DNA from: Aspidiotus rigidus
Lineage: Eukaryota > Arthropoda > Insecta > Hemiptera > Diaspididae
Length of the DNA: 64,000 bases
Assembly: GCA_035079385.1 (NCBI GenBank)
Contig: JAVHKY010000025.1
Coordinates: forward strand, 21,118,501-21,182,500
Direction: 5' to 3'
Shown: piece by piece, positions 41,998-53,762 of the stretch
Layout: each line of letters begins with the position of its first letter
Numbering within the stretch: position 1 is the first letter of the stretch
Made by a program: the position numbers and the translations under genes
The notes under the pieces: generated by a model
The model's database searches: none
Told to the model about the DNA's origin: nothing
The model's input: only the letters and a program-made list of their open reading frames with translations

Positions 41998-43407
41998 GTG
42001 TTCAATGGTGACGAAACAGCCCTCCTTGAGAAGGGTTTGAAATTTAGTCTACCTCTCCTCATCAAGAAAGATGAAACCTTGGCTAATGTTGTTGCGGATC
42101 TTGCTGTTAAGATTGGCCCTGGTTTTAATACCCAGAAAGTTTGTGCCGAGATAGTCTGCAATAACCCCCTCCCCCGCATGAGTAATAAATTGGAAGGAGT
42201 GATTCAAGGTTTAAAGAGGAAGATTAAAGGGGGAGATTTAATCGTCACTAAGGCGGACAAGGGAAATGCTGTTGTGGTGATGGAGAAATCCACCTATTCT
42301 TCCAAGGTCCACGAGGTCCTCCAGCAGTGCGGTATTAAAGAGAGTGAGGATTTCAGCTTCCCGAAGCACGTCAAAGAAGTTAGGAGTGTCATCAACAGGA
42401 GTGAGGCTATTATCAAGACTCCTGCTCTGAAAAAAGCCCTCCTTGTTCCTAACCCCACCCCCCACGGGCTGCCTAAAGTGCATAAGAACAATACCCCGAT
42501 GCGACCCGTTGTTTCTTTCGTCTCCTCCCTCACTTACCTCCTTGCCAAATTCCTTGACCGATGGTTTAAAAATCGCATTGATTTTGAATCTCCTCATTCG
42601 GTTTTGAATTCGGCCTCTTTCACTGATGTCCTGAAGGGTGTAAGTCTTCCACCGGGAACGACCATCTGCTCTTTTGATGTTGTTGGTTTGTTTCCGAATA
42701 TTCCCAAGGCTGCTACTATCCAGCGGATGGGTGAGCTACTCGTCAGAGCCAACATTCCTCATAATGAGCTTCAGGAATTTTTCGATCTTCTGAATACCTG
42801 CTGGTCCCCTAACTACTGTAAATTTGAAGGGAAATTTTTCGAGTTCCCTGATGAAGTAGGGATCCCTATTGGATCACCTTTAGGCTCTCTTATCTCCGAA
42901 GTTTTCATGTCCAAGTTTGAACTTGACCTTTTTTCCTCGAACCAGGTGTTACTTAATCATATTCACTATTGGCACAGGTACGTTGATGACGTTCTATACA
43001 CCTGGACTGGTCACCCAGATCTCCTTGGTGAGTTTCTGAGGTATCTCAATTCCTGGTACCCTTCCATCAAATTTACGTTGGAAATAGGGGTATTTTCCAT
43101 TAACTTTTTGGATTTATCGATCTCTATTGTAGACGGTATCCATGAGTTTGGAATTTACAGGAAAGATACTGCGACCGATGTTTTAGTCCATGGTGGTTCG
43201 TTCGGTCCTGCTGCTCACAAGATGGCTGCATTTCATAGCCTAGTTCACAGACTGACTCGTATTCCGTTGAGTCAGTCTGCTTTTAAGAAAGAAGTACTCA
43301 CAATAAAACACCTGGCTAGAGTGAATGGGGTCAATGTCGACGTTGACGTGATGGTTCGGAGGAAAGTTACAAGCAGCATTCTTGATTCCACCACCTCCCT
43401 CCCCTGA
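41998..43407 (+). CDS. PLE reverse transcriptase
   Basis: A 469-codon frame (first codon GTG; the coding sequence probably continues upstream as NNSQVVFNGDE). Motifs: ALLEKGLKFSL (8-18), VTKADKGNAVVVM (83-95), HGLPKVHKNNTPMRPVVSF (156-174), LAKFLDRWFKN (182-192), CSFDVVGLFPNIP with the catalytic Asp (224-236), GIPIGSPLGSLISEVF (288-303), RYVDDVLYTW with the Asp pair (327-336), NFLDLSI (369-375) and FGIYRKDTATD thumb (384-394). Length and order fit a complete PLE RT, and all catalytic residues are present. The TGA ending it (43405-43407) is followed in the same frame by more PLE sequence (43408 onward), so it is a nonsense mutation rather than the natural end. Confidence 0.9.
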   Translation: MFNGDETALLEKGLKFSLPLLIKKDETLANVVADLAVKIGPGFNTQKVCAEIVCNNPLPRMSNKLEGVIQGLKRKIKGGDLIVTKADKGNAVVVMEKSTYSSKVHEVLQQCGIKESEDFSFPKHVKEVRSVINRSEAIIKTPALKKALLVPNPTPHGLPKVHKNNTPMRPVVSFVSSLTYLLAKFLDRWFKNRIDFESPHSVLNSASFTDVLKGVSLPPGTTICSFDVVGLFPNIPKAATIQRMGELLVRANIPHNELQEFFDLLNTCWSPNYCKFEGKFFEFPDEVGIPIGSPLGSLISEVFMSKFELDLFSSNQVLLNHIHYWHRYVDDVLYTWTGHPDLLGEFLRYLNSWYPSIKFTLEIGVFSINFLDLSISIVDGIHEFGIYRKDTATDVLVHGGSFGPAAHKMAAFHSLVHRLTRIPLSQSAFKKEVLTIKHLARVNGVNVDVDVMVRRKVTSSILDSTTSLP

Positions 43408-43937
43408 GACATGATCCGTGATCGCCGGTTGCGTTGGATCAGTCTCCTCTTTCTGGGGAAGTTCTCCCTCCAATTGGGTCGGGCCCTCCGCCCGTTTGGC
43501 TTCAGACCCGCGTTCTACAACCCTACAACAGTTAAGGGGTTGTTTGTGAAACTGAAGGACCCCATACCCATTGATGAGAGTCGAGTGGTGTTTATAAGTT
43601 GGAATGTGGGGATTGTGGAGGCTTTTATATTGGTGAGACCAGTCGCCAAATGAAAGTTAGAGTAGCTGAGCACCTGAAGTCTTGGGAGAAGGGACGCTTA
43701 GGGGAGTCAGCTTTTGCTGATCATTTGATAAACAGTGGCCACAGCTTCCGTGAGGGATCCGAAAAGCTCCTCCATAAGGAGAATTCGTACCGAAAGCGCA
43801 TCGTCCGCGAGTATATAGAGATAATGCGTCATCGCAACACTGACGGTATCACTGTACTCAACTCGTTCATTCCGGAGGATGGCCTGATCGAACTGGTCTA
43901 TGATTCACACCGTGATTTCTCGTTTAGCCAATCTTAA
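43408..43937 (+). pseudogene. PLE RT-nuclease linker and GIY-YIG domain
   Basis: The RT frame continues past the stop with LRWISLLFLGKFSLQLGRAL and RPFGFRPAFYNPTTVKGLF, then KLKDPIPIDES, the standard PLE linker. One base is gained or lost near 43590, after which frame 43599-43937 gives VYKLECGDCGGFYIGETSRQ, MKVRVAEHLKSW, FADHLINSGH and HKENSYRKRIVREYIEI (the Glu expected for metal binding), ending with a stop at 43935-43937. The nuclease core is otherwise complete. Two changes (nonsense and frameshift) disable the single-polyprotein arrangement. Confidence 0.85.
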
Positions 43938-43950
43938 TACATTGTTCTTC

Positions 43951-46900
43951 TCCTCCGTTCGTCAGTTGCTTTAATTTCAGGCTTAAAGATGGTTTATTAA
44001 CCAAAAGCGCTCGTCGTTTTGTATTTTCTGCGGTTTGCAAGGTTTACTCTCCCTTCGGAGTATTCGTCTTTTTCGCGTTTAATGAGACGATCTCTGTAGC
44101 AGATCTTAAATGGGTTCACTCGCTTTGGTGCATATTGTCATCAGATTCTCAGACTATGGGACTCACATTGGTGGACGGAAATGACTGGATGAATAGCAGA
44201 CTCTCCAATAGAATATTTAGAGACACAAAGGAATGGTTATTGAGGGCAAGAGACCTGATTCTTTAGATTGAACACTGCGGTGTAGCTAGAGGTTAATCAA
44301 CTTGAGGTGCGGTGAGCACGATGAAAAGACACAGACTCCCTAATCAATCGTGCAACAGAAAACTAGACGGGAAAACAAATGGATATAAACAGAGCGACGA
44401 GGGAGATGGAGAAACTGCGAATCTAAATTAGACTGGGATCCCTATTAGGACAGCGCATTTTCGACGACGGACTCACGAGTTCCAACAAACACGATCATAA
44501 ACCATCCAGTCGGATCACCTGCAAAAAATTATTCAAATTTTGTGGTTGACGAAATTTCTGAAGAGTTGGGTATCAGCCTCAGGCATCATGGAGAAGATGA
44601 ATTGACTCTAAAAGGTACGCAACACGTGAGGCAGGGTCATCTCGCAGGTGGAAGCCCGATACCAACGTAGATGGACAAAGCACTCATTGAATTCTTGTTT
44701 GACGCGCCAGAAGTTTTTCGAATGGAAAATCAGAACATTCATATGGTTAGATTATCCCACCTTTAAGGAGATGAAGAAATGGACGAATAGAAATGTTCGC
44801 GAACATCGTACTATCGAAAGAAAACAAGCAGAGTATCGGAATTGGGAAAGAGATCCTGGGATCTTCCGAACAAATGGTAGCCTCATAGGTGCTTCCCAAC
44901 TCTGGGATTTGAGCACGACACTGCAAACCGCTATACAAATTCTGTTGATCTGGAGAACGGTGCTTACACCCAGGCAATTGGAAGGTCTTGGCATCTAGTC
45001 AAAATACGTCTTATAAAACGGATGCAAAGTGTTCCAGAACTTGACTCCAGGAGCCACTTGAATCTCTTCTGTTGACGAGTGCTTCTCCAAAATAAAGTAG
45101 ACCTTTTCTTGACTTCTCTACAGAACATACGCGATGCACATCGCTATAACGACCGCACACTGCATAGTAAGTTTTGGAAAGGCCGCAGGCTATAGCTGAA
45201 CACCACTACGGAAACCCTTCCTCCTGATACTGAGTTAGTCCCTTCAGATCGAATGGGATTTATTTGGCCACATCCAATGATGGCTAGTTGGCATCGAGGG
45301 GTAAGTTCGGCACTTTAAATGTGGATCACTGACTTGCATTGGTAGTCAGTCACAGTACATCATCATCTGTATTCAGTATCCCATCAGTTTACAACAACAA
45401 AATCATGATGAGTAATTTAGTAATTAATCTTTCATCATGATCATTATCAAACATATTACTCAACTACCCGCTAATGACAACTTCAGCTGCTGGTTATTCT
45501 CGACCAATGATACGACCTGCCTCGACCAATTACATCTCGATCCACGTGTGTTGCTCAAGATTGCAGCTTTGTGGCAGCGCATCAGAATAAGTACGCTGTT
45601 TATGCTGGGAGATGATTGATCCATACATTGTACAAATATGATAAGTGTTGTCAAAAACTACTCTAAGCTAACGAAACCAGAAACCACTTGTTTTTTTGAA
45701 CTATACGCAAAAGTATTGAACTTTTCTCTCTTTGATGAAGATATCTATAAAAGATACCTTCATAAAAAGAATTTCTCTCCAGAAACTCCACAGGTCTACA
45801 CTATCACATATATATGTTGTAGGCAGGTCGAGCCGAGCCTATGTCTTTATCATGTGCCTAGCATCAAACCGTGTAAAGATTCCAATCAATTGTACAAACA
45901 ACCAATAGATTTGTTAGAAACTGTTTTGGTAATGAATAGGGTGATTCTTCTATTGGGTAATTTTCTGTCATTCAAACCAATTTCTTGTCTACAATCACGA
46001 GATGTTACTTGAAAATTCAATCATTTGACTAACTAATAGATATTGCAAATAGGAGAATAATTGTCGCGTCGCTCGAGATATTTGTACACGCGAGCGTCTT
46101 TTCTCGCCTCGTATACGAGTGTAAGCATCCGAGAATACTGCAGGCTCACTGGCTACTTTGTGGTCTCACATAGTTGTGAATTGGCGACACGAAAATAATA
46201 CACACAATAATATCGGTATGTAATGTTAAGTATTAAAAAAAAAAACTAAAATACGAAAATAGAAAGTACTACACGCTTCGCGTTATCCATCATCATTAGC
46301 GTACGCGTGTTTTAATGTTATTTACGTATCGATATTAGGTAATGGAAATTCCGCATTTTAATTATCTAAAGGATACAGATAGAAGCGACCAACTTCGGTG
46401 ATTCATTTGTTCGCGAGATCTTCATGAAAGATCTTGTGATCTCGATGGTCAAGAATTTAGAGCAGTAATTCATAGAGCTTTGGACAACTTTAGGATACCA
46501 TAAACGAGAAGATGGCCAGCGAGACGGAGAAAAAAGAGCTTAACAGTAGATCGTATAAGTCAACACTAAATCCGAGTACAATTCGCTATAAACGGTCGGT
46601 CATAGCGGAGCTTAATTAAATTTAAGGAGTGAAAACAGTTACCGCTAGACAAAATTACATCTTCGTTATACAGAGAAGGTTGTATGCCGACGTACGTGTA
46701 TACATAAATTACTGTTCATCACTCGTAGGACGAAATTAAAAATTCTTTCTTATACGTGTTTTCTCATTCGGGTTTCTCTACTACACCCGAATGAAGGTCT
46801 CCTCGCCCAGACTAGCTACCCGCGGTACAACATATTATGAATCTAAACACAAATTTTAAAACGGTTCCACGGATATATAGGACTAGAATGCGTCCGTACT

Positions 46901-48239
46901 CCTTTTTCGGAAGGGCTGTTTTCATGAAATATTCTTCAACCACACAAGTAATAACGAATTTTCTCGTGTCGATGTACTTTCTCTTTCCTACAGATTTCAA
47001 TTTTTTTTTTTTTTTTCTAGTCGACAGACTTTATTGCTATTTGCACGCGGCTTTAAAACGCCATGCGCCATAGCAATAAGTCCCACACTCGTCGAAAAGC
47101 GAGAATAAATTGTCATTTCTATATACCACCGGCGAGCTTTAAAACCGTATTAAACGCGAATAGTTAAACGTAAACTCATTTCGTTTTTCACCGTGACTAA
47201 ACCAACTAATAAGGTAATAAGTCGATAACGCGAATTCTGGCGAGCGAATATTACGTAAGAAGCGCGATAGAGCATAATATTCAACGACCGGACACTGTGG
47301 GGTAAATCACGAACTTGATTAGCAATTTATAATAAAATGGAAATAGTTTTAAAACTTGCCCTCGAATTGCTTAAAACAGACGAAAATATTAGATCGAAGA
47401 AAGAAATAAAAAATCTTCTGACCTAAAAATTGTACGCACGAGTTCTGTTCTCCGCGAGGTTAATTGCAGGACAGAGCAGTATAACGACTCCGCTAGAGCT
47501 GGAAGACTTGAGATTAGAGCACTTAATCTGAATAACACGAAAACCTATATAAGTACGAGACCATAATTCTTTCTTAGACAGTGATCTTATCCTTGACATT
47601 AGTTTTTGAGATTTAATATTGCGACTGCGGAGTCTGAACAAATCGTTTTGCTCCGCGGGCCGAAATAGAACAACGAAGAAATCTTCTGGGTTCTGTGTCT
47701 CACGAAATCGCCATTGAATTAGACTGGAAAAACTTCTTTTCGGTTCAGTTGGAAGAGAAGTTGATGACAGTATTGCTCATATGGATGACACGAAGTTAAA
47801 CGAATACGGACCGGACACGTTGTCTTCAACAGGTATGCATCTTAATTGTCTGATGTATTTACGACACATCATAGACGACGAGAAACTGATGTGCGCTCAT
47901 AAGGTATGGAACAACAGATTCCGCAGCAATGGTGTGTCGGTAGAAGAGCGGATAAGAGTTCAGTTAATGACAAAACAAGAAATTTTGATTTCATTGTTCT
48001 AAATATGAGCCATAATTTGGAAGGACGTACCAAATCGCTAAACAAGGAAGTGGTACAAAGAAATGGGGTATCTGAATTTATGTCCAGATACTTTCAACCT
48101 ATTCGAGAAACTTCTCAATATAGTGACAAGGATTCGACATTTATGCGTTCTTCAATCTCGAAAGAGGTTCTCAAGAAGACTTTCAAGAATTTTACAGTGG
48201 GATTTACCTCAAAGACCTTGTCAGTATTATGTGAAATCA
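43951..48239. other. No recognised gene; two longer unassigned ORFs
   Basis: ORFs at 44648-44998 (116 aa, Arg/Trp-rich) and 45638-46012 (124 aa) on the plus strand are open but match no family I know, and their flanks show no convincing splice or start context. A third open region at 47781-48259 occupies two overlapping frames. The rest is AT-rich without assignable content. Confidence 0.25.
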
Positions 48240-49230
48240 TTCACCAACTTCGATGGTGAATTTGATAGACGGTTGTTGAGCGTTAAGAATAATTATGAAA
48301 TTCGTGAAGTTGGGAAAGAGGGCCGGTCCAAAGGCAGACAATGTCATCTACATATCTGTACCAATTGTGATGTACGAGTGAATTGAGGATAGTTTTGAAA
48401 CATAGTCTGCTCTAGGTGGTTCATGAACACTTCTGAGATAATTGGTGCGACAGGTGAACCTATAGGAACAACACCGAGTGAATTTGCAAAAATTGGGACG
48501 GATACAAGGTTTGAGTAAGGAGACAAATTCGTTGGCGTTCTCAATAGGTATTTGGGCTGATAATAGGATTTCTTCTATACATTTTAAGGCAACGGATGGA
48601 GGAATATTGGGGTACAGGCCAACCACATCAAACGATACCAAAATGGTATTAGGAGAAGGAGCTAAATTGGAGATTTTTTGGATAAGCTCAACGGAATTCT
48701 TGAGTCGAGTTTTAAAGGGCTCGACCTGTCTGCCCTATATGCACAAGAGGACAGTCGTTACACTGGAGAATGTAAACACCACACTTCCCATTAGGGGAGA
48801 GAAGGAGGATATTTTGACCAAGAAAAATGAGTCCTCAAGGTATTGAAATTAAAAAAGGTAGGTCCAAGATAAGGAAATTTTAGTAAACGAGACAAGTAGG
48901 AAAAGAGCTTGCCAAGATCGGGAATACAGATCCATTTTTCTCTCTTTCGGATTGTGCTTCTTTTGTGAATGGTGGTGGCATCTAGAGTCCTAGAAATCAG
49001 TTTCTGGTGTATCAATTTACCTATATCCAATGTCACGTATTGTTCTTAGCTGTGGTCTTCATAGTGTCCACCTCTATTTTGAAAGCTTCGGGGATGAGAG
49101 GGATAGAGACTGAGTGATGGATCATCAATAGATTGGTAGCACGCTCATGAAAGGGGAGCAATAGTAGGAACCATCTATAGCAATATCTGTATGAGTAGTG
49201 CAAGAAGGGTCATTCTGCATTTCGATTTCA
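48240..49230 (-). pseudogene. Rearranged PLE fragments: RT C-terminus, linker and GIY-YIG start joined to an RT core
   Basis: Reading leftward on the minus strand: PSCTTHTDIAIDGSYY and SVSIPLIPEAFKIEVDTMK (RT thumb, about 49225-49090), KREKWICIPDLGKLFSYLSR then FNFNTLRTHF (linker), CGVYILQCNDCPLVHIGQTG (GIY-YIG start, about 48785-48725), then without a break NTILVSFDVVGLYPNIP (RT motif A, about 48650-48600), CIRPNFCKF, and further shifted frames ending in YVDDIVCLWTG (motif C, about 48360-48330). Normal PLE order is RT then nuclease, so the 3' half of one copy is fused to the core of another in the same orientation. Frames are broken in several places. Confidence 0.78.
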
Positions 49231-49254
49231 TTTGAAACTTCTTAACTTTATAAC

Positions 49255-49805
49255 CAGAGCCCGGATTTTTTGGCACTAAAAATGAAAAGTTTTGGGACTT
49301 AATGTTGCATTTTCGGCATTATTCAGCGTTTAAAAGAAAAAAAATGAAAAAAACATTCGTTTTTAGTGTTTTTACAGAATTATTCAATTTACAACCAAAG
49401 TTACGTGATTTTGACCAAAGTAAACGAATTTTGGGTATTGAACTCATCAATGAAAAATCCTAGCAATCTTGCAATCAAAATTTGTAATTTTTCAACTTTG
49501 GACTAATAATAATATTTTCAAAGAAAAGGTAAATTTTCATCACAATTGCTGAATTTTAAGCAGAGTTCAGCTAATTTTGTCCGAAATTTTATAATTTTGG
49601 ACGATATTTAATGAAAATGGTCATTTTTGGCCTTATTCGGCTTTAAACCCCGTTCTCGGCATCATTTATTCCATTTTCGGCATTTTTCGACAAGATAAAA
49701 TTTGTTTTACAGGCTCCATTACCCCTAAAATGAACTTCTATTTGATTTTCAAGCCTCCCGCCCTTAGCAAAATGATCCGACAAATGCCGAGAAATCCAGG
49801 CTCTG
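49255..49805. mobile_element. hAT-type MITE, 551 bp, with perfect 8-bp target duplications
   Basis: The left end CAGAGCCCGGATT (49255-) is matched by AATCCAGGCTCTG at 49793-49805. TTTATAAC flanks it exactly on both sides (49247-49254 and 49806-49813). Repeated TTTTCGGCATT words inside echo the GCCGAA words of the hAT element at 567-1071, so the two may be related. No transposase coding sequence was recognised. It sits exactly at the boundary between oppositely oriented PLE fragments. Confidence 0.85.
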
Positions 49806-49813
49806 TTTATAAC

Positions 49814-50040
49814 TGTAAGTGTGCGCTCCACTTTGCGACCACTTTGAGGAAATTTGGATACACGCCTGCCTTTCAAACGATGAGGAGTCTCGGTCATCTT
49901 CTTCTAGTACTGACTGATCCAGTTCCATCTGAAAAGAAGCGTTATGGAACTACGAAATATGTGATGGATCATGGGACACCGCGCTGCGCCGTATACACAG
50001 ACCAGATTGAGATACAGGTATACCGCGGCGCCAAGTTTAG
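49814..50040 (+). pseudogene. PLE linker and GIY-YIG remnant
   Basis: Part of an open frame (49730-50056) reads HFATTLRKFGYTPAFQTMRS, then HLLLVLTDPVPSEKKRYG, matching the linker of the 41.8-43.9 kb element (LRPFGFRPAFYNPTTVKG, KDPIPIDES). It continues into a decayed nuclease start (TKYVMDHGTPRCAVYTDQIE). Plus strand, opposite to the neighbouring PLE pieces at 48.2-49.2 kb. The 5' part of this ORF is hAT MITE sequence. Confidence 0.7.
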
Positions 50041-50129
50041 TCTCGTACCAAATTAATCGGGCACGTGTTTTATGGGTCGAATTTAATTTCAATACTGAGA
50101 ATTAAATTAAAATTTGGAATCCCCAAAAA

Positions 50130-50330
50130 GCCGAAATATTCCAGAGTCTCCCTCCTCTCGTGTATAGCTCGATATTCAAAATTCTTCCAAGTCCTACTCC
50201 TTTGTCTCTTGAGTCAAACTCCAATCATATATTGCATAGTTCGAAAGTCCCCCTCCTATCATTATAGAGTTCGATATTCAAAATTCATCACTACACTTCG
50301 CCCATCATATTTACCTATAAAATTGAAATT
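50130..50330 (+). repeat. Dispersed minisatellite-type repeat copy
   Basis: About three diverged units of the CAAGTCCxxCTCCTxTCAT...TAGCTCGA-type sequence with ATTCAAAATTC spacers, related to the 53936-54180 array. Confidence 0.6.
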
Positions 50331-52999
50331 TTTCTAAATTGCCACTCCTATGTAGCTTGATGGTCGACTTGTTTTGGACCCTACTTCCAATACCTAAAAA
50401 GTGAAAAAATTGGAACACTTTCTTCCTAATCAATTGAGAGGGAAAGCTTTCAATGCTTCTGAAGCTCTACACTTCCTACTGAAAGAGGTTCCAGAATTGG
50501 ACGAAGAGAAAGATGCCTCCTACTTTGGAGGGAGTAGAAATGTCTACCTCTGAAGCTACGACTATTAAAATTGAAAGGGGATCAAGAATTTGATAGAAAG
50601 ACAGAGAAGAATACCCATAGCGATTCTATGAGGAGAACGTTATCTATATCGGAAAGGTAAGGCAGACCGGAGTCGAGCTGTGGTAGTGACCACACAAACT
50701 TCGAAGCATTATCACTGATTTTTACCACAAATTTTACGACCGCAAAGGAATTGAGGAAACTGTGACCGTTATCACCAGACGGTCCTTACCCTCCCTCAGA
50801 ACATGTTTGAGCATGCGAAAAAAATGATTCTCCTTCATTGGCTATCGCGGGATACTTTCTTGAAACCGGTCAAGAGGTCTATATCTTGACCGTCGGGCTC
50901 ATTCATGTGGCTACCAAAATTGGACTTGTGAATAATTCTAATGAGTAGGAAGTGGTATCTAGCGGCAGATCATCAGGAACAATGCGCAAAAAAAAACTCA
51001 AACCCATTCCTATTACGTACAGGGAGGTGAGTAGAATGACGATCCCATATTTCCTTGCACGAGAAAATGATTGTAGATTTAGCACTTATTCCATCACTTA
51101 GCATTGCTGCTAGCATTTGAAGATCTGCAGGAGTACGTGGATGTTCGATTAGATAGACAATTACATCGGTTGAAGGACGGGACAAGGGAGAGAGGTGTAG
51201 AAATCGATAAAACTTGAGCCCCAAACTAACAACTTAGAAGCGGGGCCCATGAGGAACTACATGGAGAATTCGCATGCTTCCATCCTACCCTTTGACAGTT
51301 CATCTTGGTAATACGAAGATTTCATCATCAGTACGCGCGAGACGTTAAATTGTACGCAGAAGAAGAAATAAAAGGAGTACCACCACCAAGAAAGAAACAC
51401 TGACTCTGGTGAACGATTATAAGAACCAAGGCATCATTGAATACCTTAGAGATGGACTATTGTTTGTAACATTACACTAGCGGCAAATTGGGCTCGGTGC
51501 CAACAATTGTCGGTGACACACAGCCGGCGCTAAATTTATGGCTCCACGATAACATCTTAGTATCATGTTCCTTATGGAAATCCAAAAAATGTCTGTTGAT
51601 ACTGTGAATACTCACTAAGAGTTCACATTGCAGCTTATGAAAATTTTTGAAGACTATATATCGCTTCCTTTATGCTACTGAAACTCAACTTGTACTCACA
51701 CTTTCTCACATTCTATTGTTTTGAAACAACAACAAAATGTATCTTCGATTTCCTCGCAATGACAAAGAAGCATTCGATTGAAGATTAAAATTACAGCAAA
51801 AATAATGCACATCAGCTATTCATAATAATAGTTTCTCCAACATGCGTACGTAGAAGCCGAATCACCTTATGTAATCCCACTGAGGACAAAGTGAAAATCC
51901 TAAAAATCTTGCCATCCGATAAACTGCATTATTTTACCGTTGCGAATTCTATTTCGCTTTTAACCCGAGAGACCTTGATTATAATTTTCGCCGCGGACTC
52001 ATCGCGTAGAAAATATACTAGACTTCGCGAATGCTTTTAACCAACTTGGAAATCCAGTGTCATCGTAATAGATATTCGTTCACAAAAAGCGTTTCAATTT
52101 GATCTAGCTCGGTATAAGTGTACCTCTAGTAAAAGCGTTCGAACCTGTATAACATATATTATATGTTTTCGTTCGGCAGAAAATTGGCACCGTGTTATGC
52201 TGCGCGCCCTTTTCGAATTTATGGTATTTAATAAATAAATACGGTACCCGGTATAAAGGAGAGCCCCTCAAAAGGTAAATATTTAACTAAAACTTTCTCG
52301 GTTTACTTAGCTTTTAGCCCTTGCTCGACTCGTCAACGTTCGATTTACGTATACATCGAGCAAGGCTTATTTTGCATGGAAGGTACAGTACACACACTCG
52401 CACTCCACGTATACTGTATAGCTTTCGCTAGGATCGACGAGATGCGTGCATGCATACACGGTATACGGGCTGAGTCCACCAGCGTATACGCGTTTTATTA
52501 TTCCTCCTTCATATATTCGCGCGTCGTCTTCATTATCGGTTGACAGCTCTAACACCTGTTTGGTAATTAACACGTATTCGCATCAGTGCATAATACATAA
52601 TACAACTTATGTCATAATATTTGGCCCGGGTGAAATTACGCGTTCTGCGAGCGCGAACAAAGAATCTAAGCACGTTAAAGGTCTAAACGTTTAGAGGCTG
52701 TCCAGATTATTTCGAAAGACAAATAATGTGGAAAGTACAGATTCGTGTTCGATAGAATGACGTGGAAAAAATCTTCGTATCCTAAGCACACCTTTTGAGC
52801 CGCCTTCCTTACCCCTTTCAATCCACTTATGAAGCTTTTTCTGTGGCCATACAACACACGAGCTTTAACCTCTCTAGCATTTAACAAGAACTTTCAACGA
52901 TGGTCACTTTACAGATACAGTATTATAAGCACTGTCAAACCTCTTTTTATGCTAGCAATCTGAACCAAATTGCTCTGATATCAGATCTCGTCACCAGTT
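50331..52999. other. No recognisable feature
   Basis: Short, unsupported ORFs only. A minus-strand open stretch at 50973-51224 (83 aa) is unassigned. Confidence 0.3.
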
Positions 53000-53239
53000 G
53001 TGTTGTGTGTCATATTTCTCCGTGTTACCGCAGTTCGACCAAACTTCCAGTGTATAAAGCGTTGGTTTCGATATGTGGAAGAGATTCTTCATCTCTGGGA
53101 CGGCTCTCAGCAGGAGCTAGATACTTTTTTCGGAGTTATCAACAAGTTCCATCCTGAAATAAACTTCATTCTCGAACAAGTAGGCACCTCAAACAACTTC
53201 ATGGATCTTAAAATTAAACTTCACCTCTTTTTTTCTTAA
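53000..53239 (+). pseudogene. PLE reverse transcriptase fragment (motif C region)
   Basis: Residues from about 17 on read CIKRWFRYVEEILHLWDGSQ, QELDTFFGVINKFHPEINFI and NNFMDLKI. This matches RYVDDILxLWxG...L..F...N..HP.I.F..E.....NFLDL of PLE RT motifs C to E, with the catalytic Asp pair changed to Glu-Glu. It is short and isolated. Following frames are open in patches but not recognised. Confidence 0.75.
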
Positions 53240-53762
53240 AGAGCTCCCAAGGGAGGGAAGTAGTAAACTCCAACGTTTTTCAGATGGATTTGCGCTCAAT
53301 CATACCGAGTCTTAGATTATCGATTTATTTCTGAAATTCATGACGATCCAAAAATCAATCCCGTTAGGATGATGCTGAAGCAGTTTCGAGGAGCATGGAG
53401 GAACATTTGGAAGACAATGCTCCGCCAAAAGAAAGAAAATGTGCTATTCCACAATGTACGAAAAACAAGTTCGTGATCAAATAGGTCAAACAGCTCCTAA
53501 AATTCTTGTCTGGATCCGCCCCTGGAAGGAGAAGGGGAAACTATTTAAAAGACGGGAATCGGGAAACGCGATACCTTTGAGGAATCTTGACTTATCCCTT
53601 TGTTTATGGAATGAGCTAGTTTCCTCAGGGCCACCCTTTTTCCGTCGGGTACGGGATTCGCAAGGGGCCCGGATTTAAGTTAGGTTTAAAATTATGTTCT
53701 TGAATATGGATTAGAGAAAAAAAACGACGGCTTTCTTAACGAAATTAAACGAGGAACGCTAG

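Larger units (their letters stand above)
41765..43950 (+). mobile_element. Penelope-like element, second lineage, nearly complete coding region
   Basis: N-terminal basic region, RT and GIY-YIG nuclease follow one another on the plus strand over 2.2 kb. Breaks are few: a frameshift near 41980, an in-frame TGA at 43405-43407 and a frameshift near 43590. RT motifs (SFDVVGLFPNIP, YVDDVLYTW) differ from those of the PLE at 26-28 kb (SFDVANMFGTIP, YVDDILIVW), so it is a separate lineage. It is the same lineage as the minus-strand fragment at 28.1-28.5 kb. Terminal repeats or a hammerhead could not be identified at either end, so boundaries are set by coding sequence. Confidence 0.85.

Noticed and set aside
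44648..44998. 116-codon Arg/Trp-rich ORF as a gene
   Set aside because: Shadow ORFs overlap on the other strand and no motif is visible. Possibly PLE N-terminal debris but unproven.
45638..46012. 124-codon ORF as a host gene
   Set aside because: No recognisable domain, start context or splice support, and an open frame of this size is expected by chance in a 64-kb AT-rich window.
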